Assembly (NCBI GenBank): GCA_029834535.1
Contig: JAQMWT010000471.1
Coordinates: forward strand, 62,001-126,000
DNA length: 64,000 nt
Direction of reading: 5' to 3'
From: Chrysophaeum taylorii
Lineage: Eukaryota; Sar; Pelagophyceae; Pelagomonadales; Pelagomonadaceae
The position numbers were made by a program, and so were the translations under genes. Under the pieces are notes generated by a model. It saw nothing but the letters and a program-made list of their open reading frames with translations, did not search any database and had not been told where the DNA came from. Below, one piece after another: positions 54,801-64,000 of this stretch; position 1 is the stretch's first letter; each line of letters opens with the position of its first letter.

Positions 54801-57800
54801 GTCTTCCGGCCGAGACGACGACGGGAGCGTCTCGCGGTGGAGGCGACCCCGTCTGGCACAGCGTCTATGTCTCGTCAGCGTGACAACCACACGCCTTGCC
54901 AGAAGCAGCGACCATCCACTCAACCGTCAATTGGCTATGGCCTCACGATCGCCGCTGCCGCAGCACCTTGTCTCATTGCAGCCGATGCCCGACGCGATGG
55001 TCAGGCCCTTGGTGCCATTTCGCCGTATTCAGGATCCGAAGCCGAGAAGGCTCTCGTCCAATTGCGGCCTGCAACTTGCTTATGTGAAGTCACGCTCAGT
55101 GTGGTTCGACTCAGAGACCCGAAGGAATTCGAACGCCTCGCATCGTTCACTGCCAGCCTTTTAGGTGGCAGCTTTGGCGGCCTGCTGAAGCACCATGTGG
55201 ATAAGCTCACTGCGCTGCTCGCGGCAGAGCTCGCCGGGCCACGCATCCAGGAGGCGCGCAGCGCGCTCCGCTTGGTCGCGGATCACTGCGTCGAGGAATT
55301 GGGGTCGGTATCATCATCCCATGCAACTGGAGACGAGACTGTCGTGGGCGGGCGCAATTCCAACACCGCCGTGAAGCAACTTTTTGCGGAAAAGTTCCTT
55401 ATGATCGCAGCGCGAGTTGTGCACCACGACTGGGACAAGGAGGAATCGCCTAGAAACAAAGCTGCGAGACTGCGAGTCATGGCACATGCCGTGGACTACC
55501 TCGAGCCGCAGGTTGCAGTACGATTCGCACCCAAGATAATGGCAACACTCTCGGCTGCTCTGTTCGATCCAAGGGTTGCCGAGGGTCCTGAGAATCAATA
55601 TGTTGACCTCATTGGTGGTGCGGTCGACGCGCTCTCGCGTTACACGCGGCTTCTTCCGACCGCTGCGCTAAAGTCTCAGGTGGGTGCCATAGTTACAGCA
55701 CTGACACCAGCGGTCAAGCACGTGAGCAACCGCGGCACACTTAATGCGACGATGGCCACTTCGGGTCCTAGTGCTTCCTCGATTGACGACAAGAAATTTG
55801 TAGCAACGAGGCGTGCGGTCACCCAACGTGCTGCCGACCTGCTGCGATGGCTCCTCGTCGAACGCAAGGAAGACCTCGGTTTAGAGGCGTTTGAGGCAAT
55901 CCCGTGTTTTCCCGCGCTGGAGAATGATGATTCCTTAGACATAACTGCGCGCAACAGCATTCGTGAGGCGCACGACTCATTCATTGCTGCTCTGCGAACA
56001 GCCTCCGGGTCTTCACCGTGGTCGAGCAGCAGCCAACAAGTCCCGCGTGGAGAGCAAGACGACAACCTCAGTCTGAGCCTTTTTAGCTCAGAGATTTCAC
56101 GACTCGCCCACCTCGTGGAGCACGAGAGCACGCATGTGCAGCTCGCTGCCATCGATGCTATTCGCTGTGAGATGTCGCGTCACCATGATCACGTTGCGAC
56201 CCTTGTTCTCGACCCGTCGCGCAGCGTGGCGACCCCGGTTGCAGCCGCGCTCTCCGCCCTTCTTCGAATCGCTCGCAAGAGCGCGAAGCTCACCAATGAT
56301 GCCTTGAAGTTGGCCTGCGCTGCGTGTGTCGGCGAGCTCGGTGCCATAGACCAGACCAGGCTTTTGACCACCAAAATTCTAGTGGACGCGAACGCGCGCC
56401 GCCGCGAACGCGCGCCCACGGTTCTGACGACCGTCCGGTCTACTCTTGCTGGAGGTTCGAACGTCGCGAATGGTTTTTCCCTAGCAGCCTCGGACAAAGA
56501 GCTCGGTCATGTTGAGAACCGTACGCATGATACCGATGACGTGCCTCCTCCACCATGGCAAGAGGAACGAGACCACCTAGCGGCTCGACTCATCTGCTCG
56601 TATCTCGTCCGAGCGCTTCGCGAAGGTGCTGGAAGTCAAGGCCAAGATTGTGCTGCCTATGCTATCCAAGAACTCCTCAAGCTTCTCCGCGGTCGCGCTG
56701 ATACCATGCCTCCTTGGGCTGCACGATGCTTTCAATCTGCTGGTTGCTACGAACTTGTTGCACCCTACGCCGTCACGGAGTACGAGATCTCTGGAGACGT
56801 GCCTAAATACAAGAGGCGAAGGAACTCCTTGCAAGCGGAGGCCGTCAAATATGCGAACCAGAGCTCAAGGTGGCTGAGCACTTGGACACGCCTTCTTGCC
56901 CTGCGAGCAAAGTCGACGACACATGCGCCCATTTTTCGCGCCTGTCGCGCAGTCTTTCGATTTGATGATGGCCTCGCGGCCGCGCTTCTACCTTACCTTG
57001 TCGCGGATGCCTTGTGTTGCGGAGATGATGTTGACGCTCAGGGCGTTGTTGCTGAGCTGAAGGCTATAATCGCTCTTGCTTCCTCTTGCGACGCCGCAGC
57101 TGAGCAGGACAAGCCCTCTTCATCAAAGGCGCCGCCACCATGCCGCATGGGAGGCCAGAGAGATGTAGATCCTGTCGCTTTGCAGCTGGTTGGTTACTTA
57201 CACGAATCATTCTGATCGCATACGCAGGTATTCTCGTTGCACGCAACACTCGACCGCTGGTGCGATGATGCGGCCATGAACGAGCGCCATGCATCAAACG
57301 AAGATGATAATGATGATGATCTCTCTTTGTCATCTAGATCTGCGTCAACGTCATATAGGCCCTTGAAGAAGAAGAGCAAGAAATCGCTGGCTTCTTCTAC
57401 CTCATCACAGGCGTCTTCGCGCGAACGTCCCCGAACTGACGCCTTCCCAGATGATGAAAGCGTGCATCCTGCCCACAGAATTCGCATCTTCCCCTACCCT
57501 TTCTTGTGCTTCAATGCCATAATCGATGACGACGAACACTGCGACGCGCGAGATGATACTAACAAGAATCACGCAGAGGTATCAGGTCACACGCAAAAGC
57601 GACCACGGTCTCCTACGCCAGGACTGGTTTCATCTGATGGACGCATAGTATCGGCTCGGCTCGGCACCGCGGTTGAGGCACTATCGTATGCAGCTCTTTC
57701 AAGGGCTGCTGAGAGCATGGGGGCATATGCTCGCGCGCTAATGTACTATGAGCGCGGTGTCAAGCAAAGGAGCTTAAAAGCTCGATTGAATGCGCTCCCA

Positions 57801-60800
57801 GGCGCTGCATTCAGCGATCATGCGGATGGCTATCTCCCTGCGCTTCACGCCGACGACATCGAAGCGCTCCAGCGATTGGCGTGGCGGCTCGACGACGATC
57901 CTGACTATCTCGCTGGGCTGGCCGCGGCTCGTGGTGTTGCCGGCTCGAGAGCCACGCTCGTCCAACTTGTCCGCGAGCATGAGTCAGAGGGCCAGTGGCG
58001 TGACGCGCTTCATTGCTACGAGCACATCCTTCGCGTCCACGCAATGGCAACACCTTCTACGAATGACTTCGTGGAAAACAACAATGGTGCCGATGCCATT
58101 GTAGCGCGTACGATGTCTATTGAAGACGCGGCACGTGGCCTGGTTCAATGTCAGCTTGAGCTCGGTCATTTGGAGTCCGCTGTCGTAAATGCGGATGGAT
58201 TCCTGTCAGACACTTCGAGTGTTGACTCCGAGCAAGTGCGGAGTTTGTCGGCCGGCAACCGCCAATCGATGCTTGCTTCACTTGCCCCAGTCGCAGCCGA
58301 GGCAGCCTGGCGCCTACGACGATGGCCGCGGCTTAAAGCGCTTCTCCGACAGTGCGAAACGTTTGAAACGAAGCAGCGAGGAGGCTCTGCGGCAGTGGAG
58401 CGAGACCCCCGAGTCGGGCTTGCGCGCTGCATCGCGGCACTACATGACTACGCTTTGACTGTTTTGACTTCCGACGGCACTCATCGAATTGGACCCAACT
58501 CAAGTGATAAATTTTTGTTCGAACAGGAGATCGCCACGGCTCGCCTAGAGGCAATGGCAGGCCTCTCGGCAGCATCGATGGAATCATATGTTCGCGCTTA
58601 CCCATTCGTTGCTCGCCTGAGTGCACTCCAGGAATTAGAGCACGCGAAAACGCTCATTGAGGTTACGCCCCTCGAAGTGCGCCAACGATACTATCGCGAC
58701 AATCTTGCCCCTCACTGGGAAGCACGGCTTCGCGGTGCAGCATCTGCGACAGCAATCGACCTGCTTGCGCTTCGAAGAGCGTGCCTCGAGCTCGCAGGTT
58801 TGCGTCGTGATGCGGCTGATTGCTGCGAGCTTTCTGCACGGCTCGCACGCAAGGCAGGAAGGGTTTCACTCGCGCAGAGCGATGTACGTGATGCAGCTCG
58901 TCTCGGTGCGTCCAGTGATGCTCTGTTAATTGCTGAAGCCAAGCTTGCACGAGTCGATGGCTCACCGACAAGTGCTCTCCGCGCGTACGCGATGCTTGAA
59001 CCTGTCGAGCTTGATGTCCGGTCGACACGCGCGACATACGGACTTCTGGAGTACCACGAAGGAGTCAGTGCCGCTGACACGAGCCGAGCCATCGTCGCCT
59101 CCCGAGGAGGAGGACCGTTACAGCGTCGCCAACGCGTGGCTGTACGCCGCGCACTTGCCAAGCGTCTCGTGCTCGCCACAGATTGCCTGGTGGATGCACA
59201 GATGCGACACGGGGCGGATGTGGTCCAACGGTACATGCTGGCGATCGATCTCCGGCCAAAGTGGGATCGCGCATACTTTGGCTGTGGCCGCGTCTATGAT
59301 AGCATGCTTGCAAGTCGCCGCCGCGAACTTGTCGCGGCAGCGAAAGGCACCGCAACCAGCGACACCACATCATACGGCATGGGTGCGACCTTTGCTGAGA
59401 GTGTCTGCGACTTTGATCCTGTTGCTCACGATCATGCAAAAGCGGCGATTCGACACTACGCGCTCTGCCTTGAGCATTCAGCAAAATATGCCGAAACTGC
59501 GCTGCCGCGACTACTCACGCTTTGGTTTGAGTTTGCAGCCATCGACAATACGGCGATTAGTGAGTTCGGCAGAGCGCCGCCGCCTGTTGGCGCGTCACGC
59601 GATGGCGTCGAAGAGCACACGAAGAAAATCAGTTCGGTAGTCGCGAGCTTAAAACGACTCCAATCCGCAATCAACCAGACCATTAAGCACGTGCGTAAGA
59701 ACGTTCAAGGAGCAGTCATTTATGGTGCCGTGCAGCAGCTTGTATCTCGAGCAGGCCATCCTAATCAAGAAATTCGTGAAGGTGTTCTGCAGCTCCTATC
59801 CAAGGTCATGGAGATGCATCCACGACAGGCCCTCTACGCTGTCAGCGGGCTTCTCCACTCAACCAACACAGCACGCCAAACGGTGGGTACGAAAGTGCTC
59901 TCGACAGCCATAGTGAGTCTCAAGAAGCGCGGAGGCGCGCGGCAGGATGTCATCAGCCTAGAGGCAGCCAAGACATTCTTCAAAGATTTGATATCTCTTG
60001 CGCGTCTCAAAGTACCTGGGACGTTGGATCAGCATGGCAGAAAATTCACGGTCAAAGTCGAACTCACCAAGAAAATCTTCAGAATGACGCCCATTGGCCA
60101 AGCCGCGTTTGTCGTCCCGACACGTGCTGCGCTTACTCCTGAGCTGCCGCACACCGATTATCGCCGACGTGATCGTGGGAATGATGGGATTTCGGCAAGT
60201 GCGGCTACGTCAGCGCTCGCTGGGGACGATGAAGACGAAGGTGACAGCGTCGTGGACGAGAAGCGAGTGCCATGGCCTACGTTTCCCACGTCAGCACCGA
60301 GGATCGCCAAGGTGGACGACACAATCACTGTGCTCGGTACGAAGGCGCTGCCAAAAAGAATCACGTTCGCGACGAGCGACGGCCGAAAGGTCGATGCGCT
60401 CTGCAAGTGTGAAACGGATGGCGATTTTCGGAAGGACGCGCGCGTACAGGACTTTAATGATGTCGTGAATCGCCTCTTCGCCCGCGATCGCGACAGCCAA
60501 CGCAGGAAGCTGCGCCTTAGGACGTACACCGTTGTCATTCTCGATGAGCAATGCGGATTGTGCGAATGGGTCACCAATACGGCATCGCTTCGCACAGTTA
60601 TAAAAGGCTCGTATCAAATGCGTAAGTTCTTAAGGTCGGCCGTGGCGCAACGCGCCCCCAACGAGGTTCCAGATTTCAACAGCCCCTCTATCAAGCGCGC
60701 CTGGGACTCAGTGGAGGTCGAGGCGACGCTCAAGGGGAAAATCGCTGTCTATCGGCGTCTCGTTCTCACTCAATTCTCACCATGCTTGAGCATTTGGTTC

Positions 60801-61623
60801 GAGCGAGTCTTCTCGAACGAGCCAGCCGCCTGGCTCGAGGCGCGAGCGATGTACGCGCGTTCTGTCGCCACCTGGTCTGCCGTTGGCTACCTCATCGGCC
60901 TTGGCGACCGGCACAGCGAAAATATCCTAATCGACACAAAGTCTGGGGAGTGCGTCCACGTGGACTTTGACTGCCTCTTTGACAAGGGTGCCTCCCTCAG
61001 AGTTCCCGAGCGCGTGCCGTTTCGACTCACCACGCACGTTGTCGAACCCCTGGGCATCACCGGGGTAAACGGCTGCTTTCGGCGCTCGCTCGAGAGTGCT
61101 CTGGCGACACTCCGGGACCACAAGGAAACGCTGCTGAACGTGCTCGAGCCTTTTCTTCGAGACCCCACTGTTGGCTGGACCAGGCTCGGGAAGGCGCAAG
61201 ACGAGGCGAACGGGAATGACGACGATTCAAGGCGCAAGCAGGCACCTCACAAACGGCCACGTCTTCGCGGTGGAACGGATCGGGACGAAGAGGGTAGAGC
61301 CGCCTGGCATCTTGGCATCATCTCACAGCGATTATCGGGCATCGTCATCTTTCCCGTCCCAAAGAACCCAGCACTCAAGAGGGACCGGGATAAACGAGGT
61401 GATCGACGGCGCGACGATAGCAGGGGCGGGGACGAGACCGAGAACAGTCCAACCGACCTTCTCCCGCTTTCGGTCGCTGGTCAGGTGAGTCACCGCGTCC
61501 CGCAGTGCGAAAGCAATTTTTTTGCTGTGACTTCCTCTCGCGCAGGCCGAACGTCTAATCAAGGAGGCAACCTCCGACGCCAACCTGTGCAGAATGTGGA
61601 TCGGCTGGCAGCCTTTCTTATAG
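51825..61623 (+). CDS. ATR/Mec1-type checkpoint kinase (PIKK)
   Basis: Inferred exons 51825-57188, 57228-61484 and 61546-61623 encode about 3232 residues. ATR is the nuclear kinase that senses single-stranded DNA with ATRIP and signals replication stress. A long HEAT-type region occupies exon 1; FAT-type helices run through most of exon 2. The PI3K-like kinase has SYQMRKFLRS, GYLIGLGDRHSENILID (catalytic loop, about 3008-3024) and VHVDFDCLFDKG, followed by VPERVPFRLTTHVVEPLGIT, diagnostic of ATR rather than ATM or TOR. A charged insert of about 100 residues separates the kinase from FATC. FATC is completed by exon 3: AERLIKEATSDANLCRMWIG then WQPFL, stop. The 39-bp intron joins VALQL to VFSLHATLDRW, a conserved hydrophobic helix. 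ATG 51825 was chosen; 51732 is an alternative. A Helitron starts 4 bp after the stop. Confidence 0.9.
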
Positions 61624-61650
61624 TATATCCTAACTACTAATCGACAGATG

Positions 61651-61716
61651 TTGTTTGTCTGTCTTTAAATGTCGACTGCTAAGAGGGGGGGGTGTGTGTG
61701 GGGTTGTTTGTCTGTC
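61651..61716 (-). mobile_element. Short insertion inside Helitron unit A, first copy (40 bp)
   Basis: The insert 61664-61703 starts TTTAAATGTCGACTGCTAAG and runs into a G tract and GTGTGTGTGGGG. It is flanked by 13-bp direct repeats TTGTTTGTCTGTC (61651-61663 and 61704-61716). Confidence 0.65.
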
Positions 61717-61768
61717 TTTAAATGTCGACTGCTAAGAGGGGGGGGTGTGTGCGGGTTGTTTGTCTGTC
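61717..61768 (-). mobile_element. Short insertion inside Helitron unit A, second copy (39 bp)
   Basis: Insert 61717-61755 is nearly identical to the first copy and is followed again by TTGTTTGTCTGTC (61756-61768). It may be a tandem duplication of the first copy through the flanking repeat rather than a separate insertion. Confidence 0.6.
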
Positions 61769-61784
61769 TGTTTGTTTGTCTGTC

Positions 61785-61816
61785 TTTAAATGTCGACTGT
61801 TAAGAGGGGGGGGTGT
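61785..61816 (-). mobile_element. Short insertion inside Helitron unit A, third copy (about 31 bp)
   Basis: Starts TTTAAATGTCGACTGTTAAG at 61785 and ends within a G/T tract near 61816, after which the TCTG repeat and GTCCCTCGATTTAGGG of the Helitron resume. One base (T for C) distinguishes it from its neighbours. Confidence 0.6.
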
Positions 61817-62761
61817 GTCTGTTTGTTTGTCCCTCGATTTAGGGTAAGGATCAGATAGGCGCGAGAGTAAGGATCAGGTCGGCGCGAGAGCCAGACAGTG
61901 ATCCTCCAAGCCGTCTACGGCGACCTCGCAGACTATTTCCACGACCCGCGGCGGCTCTTTCAGCGCGCCATTCTCACGCCCTGTCGAAACGATGTTGTCG
62001 ATGCTGACAACGCGCGCATGACCGCGGCCTTTTTTTCCCGGAGACGAGGCGTCGGAGTTCTTTTCGGCCGACTAGGTTGGGTCGGAAGACGACGCCTCGC
62101 TCTTTACAGTAGAGTTTTTAACTCCCTGACAACCAACGGCATGCTGACTTTGATCGCGAGCTTAATGTCTTCGCAACCTCGACCCGTCGCACGGCCACTG
62201 CAACGGTACCAGATACATGATCGATCGTGTCGTTGTCACCGAGGCTCCTCCAACCTGTATCGCTTAAGGCCCGCCTACGCCAAACGATCAACAAGAGCCA
62301 GGGCCAGACGCCCCGCGAGGTCGGCGTCCTCTTGCCCAAGCCCGTCTTCTGCCACGTCCAGCTCTACGTGGCTCTCTGTCGATCGGCAACCCCGAGGATA
62401 TCGTCTTCTGAGTCGACGACTCCACCCTACCCCTACTTACTGGGTCCAGGTGAACTTACTGGGGTTTGAGATTGGGACTAGGTGAACTTAGTGACCAGGT
62501 GAACTTACTGGGACCAAGTGAACTTACTGGGGTTTTTAGAGTGAACGCAAAGGCTAGCGGCGTGTACGGATCAAAGCAGCTTAGATTGGCGGAGGTGAGA
62601 GCGACGAGCTCGAAGGAGAGTGGGGTGAGTGCATGTGAGCACGAGTGGGTTTACGCCGAACTTACTGGGGTTAGAGATTTGGACTAGGTGAACTTACTGG
62701 GACCACGTGAACTTACTAGGGTTAGAGATTGGGACTAGGTGAACTTACTGGCCTGCACTTG

Positions 62762-63808
62762 TCCTAACTACTAATCGACAGATGTTTGTCTCTCTGTCTG
62801 TCTGTCTGTCTGTTTGTCCCTCGATTTAGGGTAAGGAACAGGTAGGCCCGCGAGCCAGACATTGATCCTCCAAGCCGTTTACGGCGACCTCGCAGACTAT
62901 TTCCACGACCCGCGGCGGCTCTTTCAGCGCGCCATTCTCACGCCCCGTCGAAACGATGTTGTCGATGCTGACAACGCGCGCATGACCGCGGCCTTTTTTC
63001 CCCGGAGACGAGGCGTCGGAGTTCTTTCGGCCGACTAGGTTGGGTCGGAAGACGACGCCTCGCTCTTTACAGTCGAGTTTTGAACTCCCTGACAACCAAC
63101 GGCATGCTGACTTTGATCGCGAGCTTAAAGTCTTCGCAACCTCGACCCGTCGCACGGCCACTGCAACGGTACCAGATACATGATCGATCGTGTCGTTGTC
63201 ACCGAGGCTCCTCCAACCTGTATCCCTTAAGGCCCGCCGACGCCAAACGATCACCAAGAGCCAGGGCCAGACGCCCCGCGAGGTCGGCGTCCTCTTGGCG
63301 AAGCCCGTCTTCTGCCACGTCCAGCTCTACGTGGCTCTCTGTCGATCGGCAACCCCGAGGATATGCTCTTCTGGGTCGACGACTCCACCCTACCCCACAC
63401 GTGCTGCGCAATACCGATAAGCCCCCTCCCGGCGTCTACACGCGCACTGTAGGTGAACTTACTGGGACCAGGTGAACTTACTGGAACCAGGTGAACTTAC
63501 TGGGGTTAGAGATTGGGACTAGGTGAACTTAGTGACCAGGTGAACTTACTGAGACCAAGTGAACTTACTGGGGTTTTAGATTAAACTCGAAGCTTAGCGG
63601 CGTGTGCGGATCAAAGCACCTTAGACTGGCGGGGGTGAGAGCGACGAGCTCAAAGGAGAGTGGGGTGAGTGGGTGTGGGTTTACACCGAACTAGAGATGT
63701 GTTTACGCCGAATTTACTGGGGTTAGAGATTGGGACTAGGTGAACTTACTGGGTTGAAAATGCTGGGGTTAGAGATTGGGACTAGGTGAACTTACTGGCC
63801 TGCACTTG
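62762..63808 (+). mobile_element. Helitron array 2, unit B
   Basis: A 1047-bp unit with ends TCCTAACTACTAATCGAC and CCTGCACTTG. It carries the same helicase remnants, including QTITKSQGQTPREVGVLLAK (63243), and a minisatellite expanded at 63450-63800. The first helicase segment has VYGDLADYFHDPRRLFQRAI at about 62878. Frameshifts show it is inactive. Confidence 0.78.
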
Positions 63809-64000
63809 TCCTAACTACTAATCGACAGATGTTTGTCTGTTTGTTTGTTTGTCTGTTTGTCTGTCTGTCTTTAAATGTCGACTGCTAAGAGGGGGGGTTG
63901 TGTGTGGGGAGCATGAAGGATGTGGGTGGGTTTGTGGGGTATGAGGGATGTGCCTGACGGGCGGAGATGTCTGTCCCTCGATTTAGGGTAAGGATCAGGT
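63809..64000 (+). mobile_element. Helitron array 2, unit C (cut by window end)
   Basis: Begins directly after the CACTTG end of unit B with TCCTAACTACTAATCGAC. It carries the (TCTG)n tract, the longest short insertion (63870-63967) and GTCCCTCGATTTAGGGTAAG, and runs off the window. Confidence 0.72.
63860..63975 (-). mobile_element. Longest short insertion (about 98 bp) in Helitron unit C
   Basis: The insert starts TTTAAATGTCGACTGCTAAG at 63870 and continues past the G tract with GAGCATGAAGGATGTGGGTG, the reverse complement of the insert in Copia copy 1, then about 40 bp more. The flanks are TGTCTGTC on both sides (63862-63869 and 63968-63975), within microsatellite, so the duplication is hard to delimit. 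Confidence 0.6.

Larger units (their letters stand above)
61628..62761 (+). mobile_element. Helitron array 2, unit A
   Basis: The 5' end TCCTAACTACTAATCGAC follows an A, four bases after the ATR stop codon. The first 200 bp contain three short TTTAAA-end insertions. The rest matches array 1: helicase remnants VILQAVYGDLADYFHDPRRL (61900), RNLDPSHGHCNGTRYMIDRV and INKSQGQTPREVGVLLPKPV (62286), then the GGTGAACTTACTGG minisatellite, and 3' end CCTGCACTTG. Length 1134 bp, about 100 bp longer than its relatives because of the insertions. Confidence 0.78.

Noticed and set aside
61628-61660. TACTAAT and CGACAG next to ATG as a branch point and 3' splice site
   Set aside because: The words look like an intron end, but they recur at every Helitron unit start directly after CACTTG or A, so they are better explained as the element terminus.

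Overview
The window is nuclear DNA of a eukaryotic microbe, most likely a photosynthetic stramenopile (pelagophyte-like). The evidence is tiny GT-AG introns of 39-91 bp, a signal peptide followed by a Ser-Ala-Phe motif of the heterokont plastid-targeting type (gene at 31.9 kb), bacterial-style two-component domains in large cytosolic proteins, very GC-rich intron-poor genes, and Copia, Helitron and non-LTR retroelement remains. The taxon is an inference; no rRNA or tRNA gene was seen.

Layout. 0-1.25 kb: a decayed non-LTR reverse transcriptase. 1.27-9.6 kb, plus strand, GC-rich: mitochondrial ribosomal protein L3, a PI 4-kinase beta with an unusual N-terminal membrane domain, and an importin-beta karyopherin. 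9.9-19.85 kb, minus strand: two Copia retrotransposons in tandem, the second badly broken. 20.8-22.5 kb: a PAS / histidine-kinase-like / receiver protein. 23.1-23.6 kb: a VOC (glyoxalase-fold) protein with a 41-bp intron. 24.0-27.4 kb: a 10-exon Patched/RND-type membrane protein. 27.4-28.9 kb: a repeat region bounded by inverted repeats. 29.8-30.9 kb (minus): an RluA-type pseudouridine synthase. 31.9-33.1 kb: a predicted plastid membrane protein of unknown family. 33.9-42.9 kb: mostly decayed minus-strand sequence around one strong gene, a Ser/Thr kinase fused to a receiver and a degenerate HPt-like domain (37.8-39.8 kb). 43.0-45.4 kb: head-to-tail Helitron units. 46.7-51.1 kb: an LRR-RhoGEF-PH protein. 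51.8-61.6 kb: an ATR kinase in three exons. From 61.6 kb to the end: a second Helitron array that begins 4 bp after the ATR stop codon.

How the parts relate. The intact genes are mostly unrelated housekeeping or signalling genes: translation (uL3m), phosphoinositide and small-GTPase signalling (PI4K, RhoGEF), nuclear import, rRNA/tRNA modification, DNA-damage checkpoint (ATR). Two of them, at 20.8 and 37.8 kb, carry receiver domains of the same distinctive subtype (Asp-Glu-Asn/Gln at the phosphorylation site, then Gly-Ser/Thr-Asp-Leu), which suggests a lineage-specific phosphorelay joined to eukaryotic kinase signalling.

The main repeat finding is a family of very short insertions (15 to about 98 bp). 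They have one constant end (TTTAAA next to GTCGACTG), a variable C/A-rich other end, and in most copies flanking direct repeats of 10-14 bp. Eight copies are visible, inside Copia, inside Helitrons and in plain intergenic DNA. They look like 5'-truncated retroposed copies of one small source sequence. Splice sites, domain names and the taxon were assigned by eye, without database searches.
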